64,000 bases of DNA. Source: Arthrobacter sp. 260 (lineage in GTDB: Bacteria > Actinomycetota > Actinomycetes > Actinomycetales > Micrococcaceae). The notes beneath the pieces were generated by a model. It was not told where the DNA came from and did not search any database. It saw nothing but the letters and a program-made list of their open reading frames with translations. The first letter of the stretch is position 1, and every line of letters starts with the position of its first letter. Both the position numbers and the translations under genes were made by a program. Of the stretch, positions 25,499 through 34,296 are shown piece after piece. Location: assembly GCF_013116745.1 (NCBI RefSeq), contig NZ_JABFOE010000004.1:124001-188000 (forward strand), given 5' to 3'.

Positions 25499-26829
25499 CC
25501 GACAAGTATCTGACCCTCGTCAACTCCGGTCCAGCCGGGAAAGTCGCCCGCAAGCTCGGGCTCCCCAAGCCTGCAGTGCTGCGCCGGTACCGTCACGGTG
25601 CACCGTTGGTCCCCGGCCCCCTCCTTGTGCTCGGCTCGACAGCGGCAGCGGATAGCCTCGCCACCGAGTTGCTCGGCTGGGACCAGGATGTCCGCCGTCA
25701 CGCGCGACCGGGCGAGAAGCTCGGCGCCATCGTCGTCGTGCTCGAACACCTCGCCGACCCGGGCGAGCTAGCCGCCCCCGTCCTCGAGCTCGGTCAGGCG
25801 CTGCGTCAGCTCGAACGGGGCGGCCGGATTGTCACGGTGTCCCGCCCCGCGCGTGAGACGGCAAATCCCGCTGAGGCGGCCGCCCGCCAGGGCGTGGACG
25901 GCATCGTCCGGTCAATCGGTCGTGAACTGCGCGCTGGGGCCACCGCCAACGGGATCGTGCTGCGCGACGGCGCACCCATTACCGCTGCCGCCGGAACGCT
26001 TCGCTTCCTGCTCTCGGGCAAGAGCGCCTTCGTGAACGGGCAGTTCATCACGGTGGGCGACGCCGGTCAGGATGCTACCCAGGATGAGGACCGCCCCCTA
26101 CAGGGACAGACCGCCGTCGTCACGGGCGCAGCCCGGGGCATCGGGGCGGAAATCGCGGCGGTGCTCAGCCGCGACGGCGCCTCGGTGGTGGTGGTTGACG
26201 TCCCCGCAGCGGGTGAACAGCTCGCCGCCGTCGCCAACCGGATCGGAGGCACAGCCCTGCAGCTGGACATCACCGCCGACGACGCCGCGGCCAGGATCCT
26301 CGACCATGTGCAGCAGCGGTACGGATCACTGGACCTGCTGGTGCACAACGCGGGAATCACCCGGGACAAGCTGCTGGCCAACATGGACTCGGCCCGGTGG
26401 AACTCAGTGCTGGCGGTGAACCTGGCCTCGCAGCTGCGAGTCAACGAGTCGCTGCTTGCTTCAGACGTGTTTGCCGCGTCCGGACGGATCGTCTGCCTCG
26501 CCTCCACCAGCGGCATCGCCGGCAACCGGGGCCAGTCCAACTACGCAGCCTCGAAGGCGGGCGTGATCGGCATGGTCCGGAGCACCGGCAGTTCCCTTGA
26601 GGGCACCGGGCGCACCATCAACGCCGTCGCACCCGGCTTCATCGAAACCGAAATGACTGCCCGGATGCCGTTCGCTACCCGCGAGGTCGCGCGGCGCCTC
26701 AGCAGCCTCCAGCAGGGCGGGCAGCCGATCGACGTTGCCGAAGCCATTGCGTTCCTCGCCTCGCCGGCAGCCGCCGGGGTCAACGGTGAGGTGGTCCGCG
26801 TCTGCGGACAGTCGCTGGTGGGCGCGTGA
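25495..26829 (+). CDS. High-molecular-weight FabG-type 3-oxoacyl reductase
   Basis: 444 residues with two Rossmann-like domains, as in mycobacterial FabG4. The N-terminal half (1-200) lacks a catalytic tetrad. The C-terminal SDR domain has VTGAARGIGAEIAAVL, the NAG motif and catalytic SNYAASKAG. FabG4-like enzymes act on 3-hydroxyacyl- or 3-oxoacyl-CoA with NAD(H). It starts at a GTG overlapping the thiolase stop and ends overlapping the MaoC gene. In this operon it takes the place of a hydroxyacyl-CoA dehydrogenase. Confidence 0.9.
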   Translation: MTDKYLTLVNSGPAGKVARKLGLPKPAVLRRYRHGAPLVPGPLLVLGSTAAADSLATELLGWDQDVRRHARPGEKLGAIVVVLEHLADPGELAAPVLELGQALRQLERGGRIVTVSRPARETANPAEAAARQGVDGIVRSIGRELRAGATANGIVLRDGAPITAAAGTLRFLLSGKSAFVNGQFITVGDAGQDATQDEDRPLQGQTAVVTGAARGIGAEIAAVLSRDGASVVVVDVPAAGEQLAAVANRIGGTALQLDITADDAAARILDHVQQRYGSLDLLVHNAGITRDKLLANMDSARWNSVLAVNLASQLRVNESLLASDVFAASGRIVCLASTSGIAGNRGQSNYAASKAGVIGMVRSTGSSLEGTGRTINAVAPGFIETEMTARMPFATREVARRLSSLQQGGQPIDVAEAIAFLASPAAAGVNGEVVRVCGQSLVGA

Positions 26830-27752
26830 GGGACGTTGCCCTGGACTCGGTTCCGGGGCTGCCATCGCTATACCGCAGCGCCCTGCTCAGCAGCATCCCG
26901 CTGCCGTGGGGCGACGGATCAGCGCAACGCACCTCCGACGCGTCAGCTGCTGCCCTGCCGGACGTCCGCCATCGCGTGTCTGGTGTCCAGGCCATGGTCG
27001 GGGACCTGACCCGGTTCCAGCAGTTGATCGGCGCCCCGGCACAGGATGTGTTGCCCTCGGGCTACCTCCACACCATTGCCTTCCCCGTGGCCATGAGCGT
27101 GATGGCCCGCAAGGACTTCCCGTTGCCGCTGCTCGGCATGATCCATCTGCGGAACGCGGTGGAGCACCGGCGTGTTATCGGCTTCGGCGAGCAGCTCGAC
27201 ATCGCTGCCTGGGCCGAGGACCTGAGGCCACATCACGCCGGCACGCAGGTGGACCTGGTCACCGAGGTGAGCAGCTCCGGGGCGGTGGTGTGGACGGGAC
27301 GCTCCACCTATCTGGCGAAGGGTACCCGGCTCGCCGGGCCTGCCCCCGAAGCAAAAGAAGAGCGTCAGCCGTTCACGGCGCCCCCGCTCACGGCAGTCTG
27401 GAATCTCCCGGGCAGCATCGGCCGCAGCTATGCGGCAGTGTCGGGGGACTACAACCCGATTCACCTCACCGCGCTGACCGCTAAGGCACTCGGAATGCAG
27501 CGGGCCATCGCGCACGGCATGTACCTTGCCTCCCGGATGGTGCAGGAAACCAAGCCGGCAGGGGTCGATTCGTTCTCGTGGAGCATCGACTTCCGCTCAC
27601 CCGTCCTGCTACCCGCCCGGGTGGCAATCGCCGTCGCACAGCAGAGCGACGCGCGGGGATGGCAGGGTGCTGCCATCACCGGCTGGAACCAGCGCCGTGG
27701 GCGTGAGCACTTCGTTGGCAGGCTCGCAAGGCTGGCCGACCTTCACGCCTAA
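26826..27752 (+). CDS. MaoC-like (R)-specific hydratase/dehydratase
   Basis: 308 residues with two hotdog halves. The C-terminal half holds the hydratase motif GDYNPIHLT with the Asp and His of the active site, then AIAHGMYLASRM. It resembles mycobacterial HtdX-type 3-hydroxyacyl dehydratases. It would hydrate 2-enoyl-CoA to the (R)-3-hydroxy product used by the FabG4-like enzyme next door. The GTG start overlaps the upstream stop (GTGA). It closes the thiolase operon; kynureninase starts ten bases later. Confidence 0.87.
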   Translation: MRDVALDSVPGLPSLYRSALLSSIPLPWGDGSAQRTSDASAAALPDVRHRVSGVQAMVGDLTRFQQLIGAPAQDVLPSGYLHTIAFPVAMSVMARKDFPLPLLGMIHLRNAVEHRRVIGFGEQLDIAAWAEDLRPHHAGTQVDLVTEVSSSGAVVWTGRSTYLAKGTRLAGPAPEAKEERQPFTAPPLTAVWNLPGSIGRSYAAVSGDYNPIHLTALTAKALGMQRAIAHGMYLASRMVQETKPAGVDSFSWSIDFRSPVLLPARVAIAVAQQSDARGWQGAAITGWNQRRGREHFVGRLARLADLHA

Positions 27753-27761
27753 ACTGGGAGC

Positions 27762-28994
27762 ATGAGCGAGAACACATCCCTGCTGAACCGCGCCCGCACC
27801 CTCGACGCCGAGGATCCCCTCGCCGGATACCGGGCGCGGTTCGAGGGGCACGACGATCCGGACATTGTTGCCTACCTGGACGGCAACTCACTCGGCCGGC
27901 CCCTCACTGATACGCTGCAGCGGCTTGAATCGTTCGTGCGAGAGCAGTGGGCCGGCAGGCTTATTCGCGGCTGGGACGAGGGCTGGCTGGGATTGCCTGA
28001 ACAGGTGGGAGACCTGATCGGGCGGGTAGCGATCGGCGCGGCGGCCGGACAGTGCACGGTGGCCGATTCGACGAGCGTCCTGCTCTACAAGCTGGCCCGC
28101 GCGGCGGTCGCTGCCCGCCCGGACCGCACCGAGATCGTCATTGACCGGGACAATTTCCCCACCGACCGCTTCATTATGGAGGGCATCGCCGCGGAGCGAG
28201 GGCTGCAACTGCGCTGGGTGGACCTGCAGTACGACGGCGGTGCCACCGCAGCCGAGGTCGCAGCGGTCGTCGGGCCGCAGACCGCCCTCGTTGTCCTTAG
28301 CCATGTGGCCTACCGGTCGGGCCACTTGGCCGACATCCCGGCCATCACCGCGGTGGTGCACGACGCCGGCGCGCTCGTGCTGTGGGACCTGAGCCATTCC
28401 GTGGGTTCAGTGCCCGCTGAACTCGACCAGTGGAACGTCGACTACGCCACGGGGTGCAGCTACAAATACCTCAACGGCGGACCGGGTGCTCCCGCCTGGG
28501 CGTACGTGGCGCAACGGCACCTCGCGGACTTCCAGCAACCGATCCAGGGCTGGCTCGGCAGCGCCGATCCGTTCGGGATGGGCTCCGACTACGAACCGGC
28601 ACCCGGCATCCGCCGGCTGGTTTCGGGCACCCCGCCGATCATCGGCATGCTGGCGATGCAGGACATGCTGGCCCTGATCGGCGAAGTCGGCATGCCAGCC
28701 GTCCGGGCAAAGTCGATCGCCCTCACCTCGTTTGCCATCGAGGCCGTCGAGGAACTGATGTCCGGCACCGGCGTCGTCGTCTCCTCGCCCCGGGACCCAC
28801 AGGAGCGCGGCAGCCACATCACGATCGACCACCCGGCGTTCCGGGACCTGGTGCCGGAACTGTGGGCGAAGGGCGTTATCCCCGACTACCGCAACCCGGC
28901 CGGGATCCGGCTGGGGCTCTCGCCCCTGTCAACGTCGTTTGAGGAAACCTACCTCGGCATCCTGCAGATCGCCGAGAGCCTGCCCCGGTCCTGA
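27762..28994 (+). CDS. kynU: Kynureninase
   Basis: 410 residues of a fold-type I PLP enzyme with kynureninase features: YLDGNSLGRP near residue 42, WDLSHSVGSVPAELDQW, and the PLP lysine in CSYKYLNGGPGAPA. It would cut kynurenine to anthranilate and alanine. No tryptophan dioxygenase or formamidase gene is nearby. It starts ten bases after the MaoC stop, so it may share the beta-oxidation transcript, which would be an unusual pairing. It is followed by a strong bidirectional terminator. Confidence 0.9.
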   Translation: MSENTSLLNRARTLDAEDPLAGYRARFEGHDDPDIVAYLDGNSLGRPLTDTLQRLESFVREQWAGRLIRGWDEGWLGLPEQVGDLIGRVAIGAAAGQCTVADSTSVLLYKLARAAVAARPDRTEIVIDRDNFPTDRFIMEGIAAERGLQLRWVDLQYDGGATAAEVAAVVGPQTALVVLSHVAYRSGHLADIPAITAVVHDAGALVLWDLSHSVGSVPAELDQWNVDYATGCSYKYLNGGPGAPAWAYVAQRHLADFQQPIQGWLGSADPFGMGSDYEPAPGIRRLVSGTPPIIGMLAMQDMLALIGEVGMPAVRAKSIALTSFAIEAVEELMSGTGVVVSSPRDPQERGSHITIDHPAFRDLVPELWAKGVIPDYRNPAGIRLGLSPLSTSFEETYLGILQIAESLPRS

Positions 28995-28995
28995 A

Positions 28996-29036
28996 CGGGC
29001 GACGTCGGCTGACGGGTCATCAGCCGACGTCGCCCG
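28996..29036. terminator. Long bidirectional terminator
   Basis: A 17-bp perfect stem (28996-29012 with 29020-29036), core GACGTCGGCTGA / TCAGCCGACGTC, around a 7-base loop CGGGTCA. It fills the 46-base gap between the convergent kynU and the minus-strand operon. There is no T-tract. Confidence 0.82.
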
Positions 29037-29040
29037 CTAC

Positions 29041-30204
29041 TCAGTCGGGGAGCGGCTCCCGGGTGCCCGTCACGGCCCAGTATCCTACCGCCCTGGCTTT
29101 GTAGATGGCCGGGTTGTGGGAGGAGACGGTTCTGGCGTTCCGCCAGTGCCGGTCCAGGGACCGCCCGGCAGAGGTCGCCGACGCTCCGCCCACCTCGAAC
29201 AGGCGACTGGTGGCGTGGAGCACCTGGCTGACCGAGACAACCTGTGCCTGGCTCACGGCGATCTCGGCGGCATCCACCGCGGCCCTCGCGTCCTCAGGCC
29301 GGCCCAGGGCGAGGGACCAGCGGGCGGCCTCCAGCTTCCGCGCTGCCGCTGCGACAGTCGCCGCGGCAGCGAAGGAGGTGCTCGACAACTCGCCGAGGAC
29401 CGCCAGCACCTGCGGGTCCTCACGGGGCAGGGCAGCCGTCGCGTTCACGTACGACCGGGTGCGTGGTCTCACGAAGGAGGCGGCGTCGTCGGCCGCGGCC
29501 CGGGCAATACCCGCGAGTGCCGCCACAAGCACCAGCTGGAAGAACGCGGGCACGTGGTTCGGCGCCCCTGGGGTGTACTGGCGGACGTTCTCCGACGCCA
29601 CCGCCACCTCCGAGAAGTGCGTGGTGCCGCTGCCGGTGAGCCGCTGCCCGATCCCGTCCCAGTCGTCGAGGCGATCCACTCCTGGCGCGGTGGCAGGCAC
29701 CGCGTATCCCACGCGTTTCCCGTCGTGCACAGCGCTGCCTGCGATCCAGTCGGCGAACAGCGCTCCGGTGCTGTAGTACTTCGAGCCGTTCAGGACGAGC
29801 CCGGCGTCAGTTGAGGTAAGGGTGGTGCTGATGTCCCGCAGGGAGGTACCGGTCAGCTCGCTGGACGCGTTGCCCACCATCGCTCCGCCCGCAATGTCAC
29901 GGAGCCAGCTATCCCGGGACGCCGAGGCATCACGCAGGAGCACCCCCTCGACATAGGCGAAGTGCCCGCGCCACAGCTGGGTCAGGTTGGAGTCTGCGGC
30001 GGCCAGCTCCGTGAGGAGCTCAAACAGCTGTGGCAGGGTCGCTCCCAGGCCGCCATGGGTCGCCGGGACCCGCAGTGCCCCGAATCCCGCATTCTTGAGC
30101 AGCTCCACCTCCGCGAAAGGAAGCTCGCGCCGGAGTTCCCGGTCCACCGCACCGGCGCCGATCTCGTCGAAAATCGGGCGGAAGCGCTCCAGCAGGTCGG
30201 TCAT
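29041..30204 (-). CDS. DszC/SfnB-type acyl-CoA dehydrogenase-like monooxygenase
   Basis: 387 residues with the acyl-CoA dehydrogenase fold, but of the flavin monooxygenase branch (DszC, SfnB): NASSELTG replaces the usual flavin/acyl-CoA motif, and no catalytic Glu of true dehydrogenases is apparent. The C-terminus has SLDRHWRNARTVSSHNP, diagnostic of this branch. Members use reduced flavin to oxidise sulfur compounds such as sulfides and sulfones. The start overlaps the stop of the upstream monooxygenase gene (ATGA). It is the last gene of the transporter-monooxygenase operon. Confidence 0.85.
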   Translation of the reverse strand: MTDLLERFRPIFDEIGAGAVDRELRRELPFAEVELLKNAGFGALRVPATHGGLGATLPQLFELLTELAAADSNLTQLWRGHFAYVEGVLLRDASASRDSWLRDIAGGAMVGNASSELTGTSLRDISTTLTSTDAGLVLNGSKYYSTGALFADWIAGSAVHDGKRVGYAVPATAPGVDRLDDWDGIGQRLTGSGTTHFSEVAVASENVRQYTPGAPNHVPAFFQLVLVAALAGIARAAADDAASFVRPRTRSYVNATAALPREDPQVLAVLGELSSTSFAAAATVAAAARKLEAARWSLALGRPEDARAAVDAAEIAVSQAQVVSVSQVLHATSRLFEVGGASATSAGRSLDRHWRNARTVSSHNPAIYKARAVGYWAVTGTREPLPD

Positions 30205-31637
30205 GACCGGCTCCCTGCATAGGAAGGGGAAGCTGCTGGCTCGAGGGCAGATCCGTGGTCAAGATTCGCTCCTCCGCGGTACCGGGCGCCGGGGTGCTCG
30301 TCGAACAGACGTGTGTTCCCGCTGCCAAACAGGCGTTCCCGGAGGGTGGATTCCTCGTAGGAGGTCCGGTAGCGGCCGCGCCGCTGCAGTTCCGGAATCA
30401 CCTGGGTGATGAAGTCCTCGGCGGTCCCGGGAGTGAGGAACTGCCGCAGGTTAAAGCCATCGAGGTCAGTGGCGTCGATCCACCGTTCGATCTCGTCAGC
30501 GACCTCCACCGCCGTGCCGATGGCCACAAAGGGACCCCGGTCAAACCGGGTGATCCTCTCCAGTGCTTCCCCCACGGTGGTCCCCGGTGGGTGCCGCCTG
30601 CTGCTGGGCTGGCTGTCTCTTCCCGGTCGATTCTCCCGGGCGAGGATGTCGTCGATGACTTCATCCGCGCGGTAGGCTGCGAGGTCGATTCCACCCCCAC
30701 CGGCGTGGGCCAGGTACCCCTCCGCGCTCGAGAGCTTCCGGTACTCCTCGGCTTTGCGCTGGGCCTCCTTGTGGGTGCGACCAACGATCACGACCGCGCT
30801 GGCGAAGGCCTTGATGTGGTCAGCCTTTCTCCCCTTGTCGACGGCGAGACGACGGAGGTCCTGGACATTCTCCCGGTAGGCCGCGGCATCACGGCCGCCC
30901 ACGAAGACGCCCTCCGCATGTTTCGCGGCGAACTCCTTGCCAGCCGTCGAGCTGCCGGCCTGGAACAGCACTGGGGTGCGCTGGACCGACGGCGAGCTGA
31001 GGTGTGGACCCGCCACCGTGTAGTTGGGCCCCCGGTGGTTGATGTACCTCACCTTGGCGGGGTCGGTGTAGATACGACGTTCCCTGTCTTCGATCACGGC
31101 GTCGTCGTCCCACGACCCTTCCCACAGTTTGTACAGCACGTCCAGGTACTCGTCGGCAATCGCATAGCGCTGGTCGTGTTCCACCTCGTCGGCCAGCCCG
31201 AAGTTGCGGGCCGCGTTCGGCAGGTAGGAGGTGACGATGTTCCAGCCGAACCTGCCCTTCGTCAGGTGGTCCAGCGTCGAGGCCCGCCGGGCGAAGGCGA
31301 ACGGGGGTTCGTAGGTAGTGGAGAAGGTTGCCGCGAAGCCGAGGTGCTTGGTGACGGCGGCCATCGCCGGGATGATCAGCAGCGGATCGTTGCTGGGGAT
31401 CTGCACCGCTTCCCGCAGCGCCGTGTCGGGGCCGTTGCGGTAACCGTCGTAAGTTCCGATCACATCGGCGAGGAAGACGCTGTCGAACAGTCCGGCTTCC
31501 AGGATCTGGGCGGTCTCCACCCAGAAGTCGAGGTCATTGAACCGGTGGCGGTTGTTCTCCGGATGCACCCACAGGCCGTGGGAAATGTGGCCGACGCAGT
31601 TCATTTCGAAGAGGTTGAAGGAGATCTGGCGGGTCAT
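30201..31637 (-). CDS. NtaA/DszA-type FMN-dependent monooxygenase
   Basis: 478 residues of the luciferase-like class, NtaA/SnaA/DszA branch: FNLFEMNCVGHISHGLW at the start, FDSVFLADVIG, LDHLTKGRFGWNIVTSY and the FQAGSSTAGKEFA segment. These enzymes use FMNH2 from a separate reductase to attack sulfones, nitrilotriacetate or similar compounds. No flavin reductase gene is seen in the operon. The ATG overlaps the stop of the ABC ATPase. Placement between the transporter and the DszC-like gene suggests both enzymes act on the imported compound. Confidence 0.88.
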   Translation of the reverse strand: MTRQISFNLFEMNCVGHISHGLWVHPENNRHRFNDLDFWVETAQILEAGLFDSVFLADVIGTYDGYRNGPDTALREAVQIPSNDPLLIIPAMAAVTKHLGFAATFSTTYEPPFAFARRASTLDHLTKGRFGWNIVTSYLPNAARNFGLADEVEHDQRYAIADEYLDVLYKLWEGSWDDDAVIEDRERRIYTDPAKVRYINHRGPNYTVAGPHLSSPSVQRTPVLFQAGSSTAGKEFAAKHAEGVFVGGRDAAAYRENVQDLRRLAVDKGRKADHIKAFASAVVIVGRTHKEAQRKAEEYRKLSSAEGYLAHAGGGGIDLAAYRADEVIDDILARENRPGRDSQPSSRRHPPGTTVGEALERITRFDRGPFVAIGTAVEVADEIERWIDATDLDGFNLRQFLTPGTAEDFITQVIPELQRRGRYRTSYEESTLRERLFGSGNTRLFDEHPGARYRGGANLDHGSALEPAASPSYAGSRS

Positions 31638-33379
31638 GAGCGGGTTCCGTCCTGTTTGGTAGCTGGGAAGTGCCGGGTGGTGGGGAGTTGTGGGATGGCG
31701 TTGATGAGCTGCCGGGTGTAATCGTGCTGGGGTGCGTCGAAGACGGTGGCGACCGGTCCCCGTTCGAGGATCGCTCCGTCCTTCATGACCAGGACGTCCT
31801 TACTCATGTGTTGGATCACCCCAAGGTCATGAGAGATGAACAGGTAACTCAGGCCCAGGCGGTGCTGTAGGTCGGCGAGGAGGTCAAGGATCCTTGCCTG
31901 GACCGACACATCAAGTGCCGAGACGGGCTCATCGCAGATGATGACTTCCGGTTCGGCTGCGAGGGCGCGGGCAATGGCTACCCGTTGCCGCTGTCCGCCC
32001 GACAGCTCGATCGGACGGCTGCTGATCTTGTCTTCATCGAGACCCACCAGGTCCAACAATTCAACGATTCGCGCGTAACGCCCGGCCCGCGGCACTCCGG
32101 CCGCAGTGACAGCCTGGCCGATCACCTGCCGCACAGTCTTTCGGGGGTCGAAGGAGTGGAGCGGGTCCTGGTAGATCATCTGGACCGATCGACGTGCACG
32201 GCGATCTTTTTGTTTACGGTGTTCCGCCCAGGGGCGACCGCCGATCAGCGTCGCTCCGGTGTCAGGGATTTCGACACCGAGCACGATGCGGGCGACGGTA
32301 CTCTTCCCGGAACCTGACTCACCGACAATGCCGAGGGTGTCGCCCTTCTTGAGTTCGAACGACACCCCGGCCACTGCGGTGCGTACCGCGCCAACACCGT
32401 TGGGATAGGTTTTGGAGATCTCGTCGACGCTGATCAGCACCTGACGTTCGGCTGGTGTTTCAAGGCTGGCTGATTCCGGTGCGGTTGTCTCGACGGGTTC
32501 GACGGCGATCCCGTGATCGCCCGTTAAACGGGAGCCCCTGGAGGAGGCGGAGGGCACCGCCGCGAGCAGAGCCTTGGTATAGGGGTGCTGAGGGTCTTGA
32601 AGGACGGCTTCCATGGTCCCTTCCTCAACAATTTCTCCCTGGCGCATCACCGCGACCCGGTCCGCGAGGTGCGCGACGACGGCCAGATCATGGCTGACGA
32701 CGAGCATCCCCGTGCTGGAATCCTTGAGGTCCCCCAGCAAACGGAGTACCTGGGCGGCGATGGTGGCGTCGAGCGCCGTCGTCGGCTCATCGGCTATCAG
32801 CAGCCCAGGGCCGGCCGCAATCGCTGATGCGATAAGGGCCCGTTGGCGCAACCCGCCCGATAGTTGGTGAGGGTATTGGCTGGCGCGCACTTCGGGGTCC
32901 GGAACTCCCACCGATCGGAGAAGCTCGATCACCCTGACGTAGCGTTCGGCTGGCGGGAAAAGATCGTGAAGCCGCAACACCTCTCCCACCTCTTTGCCAA
33001 TCGTTCGTAAGGAATCCAGTGAGGACAGGGCGTCCTGAAGGATAAACCCAGCGTCCTTTCCCCGAACTTTGCTCCACTGCCGTTCGCCCCAGCCGCCAGA
33101 GTCGGCCCCATTGAAGGTCTGCCGATCGGCGGTCACCTGCGCACCATGGCCGGTGAGGCCGACCAGGGTGCGGGCAGTCACTGATTTCCCGGACCCTGAC
33201 TCGCCGACCAGGGCGAGGCATTCGCCGGGGCTGATGGAAAGGCTCACGTTCCGGACTACGCGTCGTTGGTGGACGCCGCGGCCGAAGTCGACGGTAAGGT
33301 TTTGGATATCCACGACGGGGCCGGTTCTGTTTGAGGCTGCCGGCGCCTTACTTTGCTTCTGGAGGGTGGTGGAGGTCAT
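31634..33379 (-). CDS. Dipeptide-type ABC transporter, fused twin ATPase
   Basis: About 581 residues with two complete ATPase domains, equivalent to DppD plus DppF fused. Domain 1 has GESGSGKSVTA, LSGGLRQRALIASA and LLIADEPTTALD; domain 2 has GESGSGKSTVAR, LSGGQRQRVAIARA and VIICDEPVSALD. Each is followed by the oligopeptide-type tail HPYTKALLAAVP or HDYTRQLINAIP. The ATG at 33379 overlaps the permease stop; longer in-frame starts would lie inside the permease gene. It powers import through the two upstream permeases. Confidence 0.93.
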   Translation of the reverse strand: MTSTTLQKQSKAPAASNRTGPVVDIQNLTVDFGRGVHQRRVVRNVSLSISPGECLALVGESGSGKSVTARTLVGLTGHGAQVTADRQTFNGADSGGWGERQWSKVRGKDAGFILQDALSSLDSLRTIGKEVGEVLRLHDLFPPAERYVRVIELLRSVGVPDPEVRASQYPHQLSGGLRQRALIASAIAAGPGLLIADEPTTALDATIAAQVLRLLGDLKDSSTGMLVVSHDLAVVAHLADRVAVMRQGEIVEEGTMEAVLQDPQHPYTKALLAAVPSASSRGSRLTGDHGIAVEPVETTAPESASLETPAERQVLISVDEISKTYPNGVGAVRTAVAGVSFELKKGDTLGIVGESGSGKSTVARIVLGVEIPDTGATLIGGRPWAEHRKQKDRRARRSVQMIYQDPLHSFDPRKTVRQVIGQAVTAAGVPRAGRYARIVELLDLVGLDEDKISSRPIELSGGQRQRVAIARALAAEPEVIICDEPVSALDVSVQARILDLLADLQHRLGLSYLFISHDLGVIQHMSKDVLVMKDGAILERGPVATVFDAPQHDYTRQLINAIPQLPTTRHFPATKQDGTRS

Positions 33380-34296
33380 TGGACTCGTCCTTCTGCTCGG
33401 CGGCGCAGTTCGCGTCCGATCACGGTGATTGAGAGAACAGTCGCGACCAGGAAAGCCGCGGGGATGGTGATCATCCATGGCGCGTTGGAGATGAAGTTTC
33501 GGCCGACGGAGAGCATCGCGCCCCATTCGGGGGCTGGGGGAGGAGTTCCGAGCCCGAGGAAACTCAATGAGGCGCCGGCTCCGATCGCTGATCCGACGCC
33601 GATGGTCGCCAACACCAGCACAGGTTTCATCACGTTCGGGATCACGTGGGTGAAAAGGACCTTCCCCGCGGGCAACCCGAGGGTTCTGGCCGCCTCGACA
33701 TAGCCTGACCGTCGGACCAGGTGAGTTTGCGCCCGGGTGATGCGGGCGTAGTACGCGATGCTTCCGGCCCCAATGGCGAGAATGGCGTTTTCCGTACCAC
33801 CGCCGATAATGCCAATGACCACCAGTGCGAGGAGGATTTCAGGAATGGCGAGGGTCACGTCCAGGACCCGCATCACCGACGCCTCGACGAGACGCCCGTT
33901 CAATCCGGCGAGCAAACCGATAGCAGTGCCGCCGACAACGCCGATCGCCGTGGCGCCCAGCCCGATGTAGAGCGAGGTTGCTGCACCATGAACGATGCGC
34001 GAATAGATGTCGGCACCCGAGTCGTCAGTTCCGAAGATGGCTGCAGCACCGGGGGCCTCAAAGCTTCTGGACGGGTTGACAGTGTACGGGTCGGCGCTGG
34101 CAAGGACCCCGGGTGCTACCACTGCCGCTGCCAACCACAGCAGGAAAAGTGATGCCAACAGAAGGCCCGGTCTTAGCCTCCACCGCCGTCGCTGGCGGGC
34201 ATGCGGTGAAGTATCGCGGGGCGCTGCGGGCAGCCCGGTTACCGTCTGGGTATGAGCGGATCCCGCGGACGTGGTGGCGCCTGGAATGACGGTCAT
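33376..34296 (-). CDS. Dipeptide-type ABC permease (DppC-like)
   Basis: 306 residues, about six membrane helices. The N-terminal cytoplasmic tail is Thr/Ala-rich (30 residues), followed by GLLLASLFLLWLAAAVVAPG. The EAA loop EAARTLGLPAGKVLFTHVIP is intact near residue 210, and ASLSFLGLGTPPPAPEWGAM is the usual DppC ending. The start overlaps the DppB-like stop and the end overlaps the ATPase start. It forms the translocation pore with the DppB-like protein. Confidence 0.92.
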   Translation of the reverse strand: MTVIPGATTSAGSAHTQTVTGLPAAPRDTSPHARQRRRWRLRPGLLLASLFLLWLAAAVVAPGVLASADPYTVNPSRSFEAPGAAAIFGTDDSGADIYSRIVHGAATSLYIGLGATAIGVVGGTAIGLLAGLNGRLVEASVMRVLDVTLAIPEILLALVVIGIIGGGTENAILAIGAGSIAYYARITRAQTHLVRRSGYVEAARTLGLPAGKVLFTHVIPNVMKPVLVLATIGVGSAIGAGASLSFLGLGTPPPAPEWGAMLSVGRNFISNAPWMITIPAAFLVATVLSITVIGRELRRRAEGRVQ

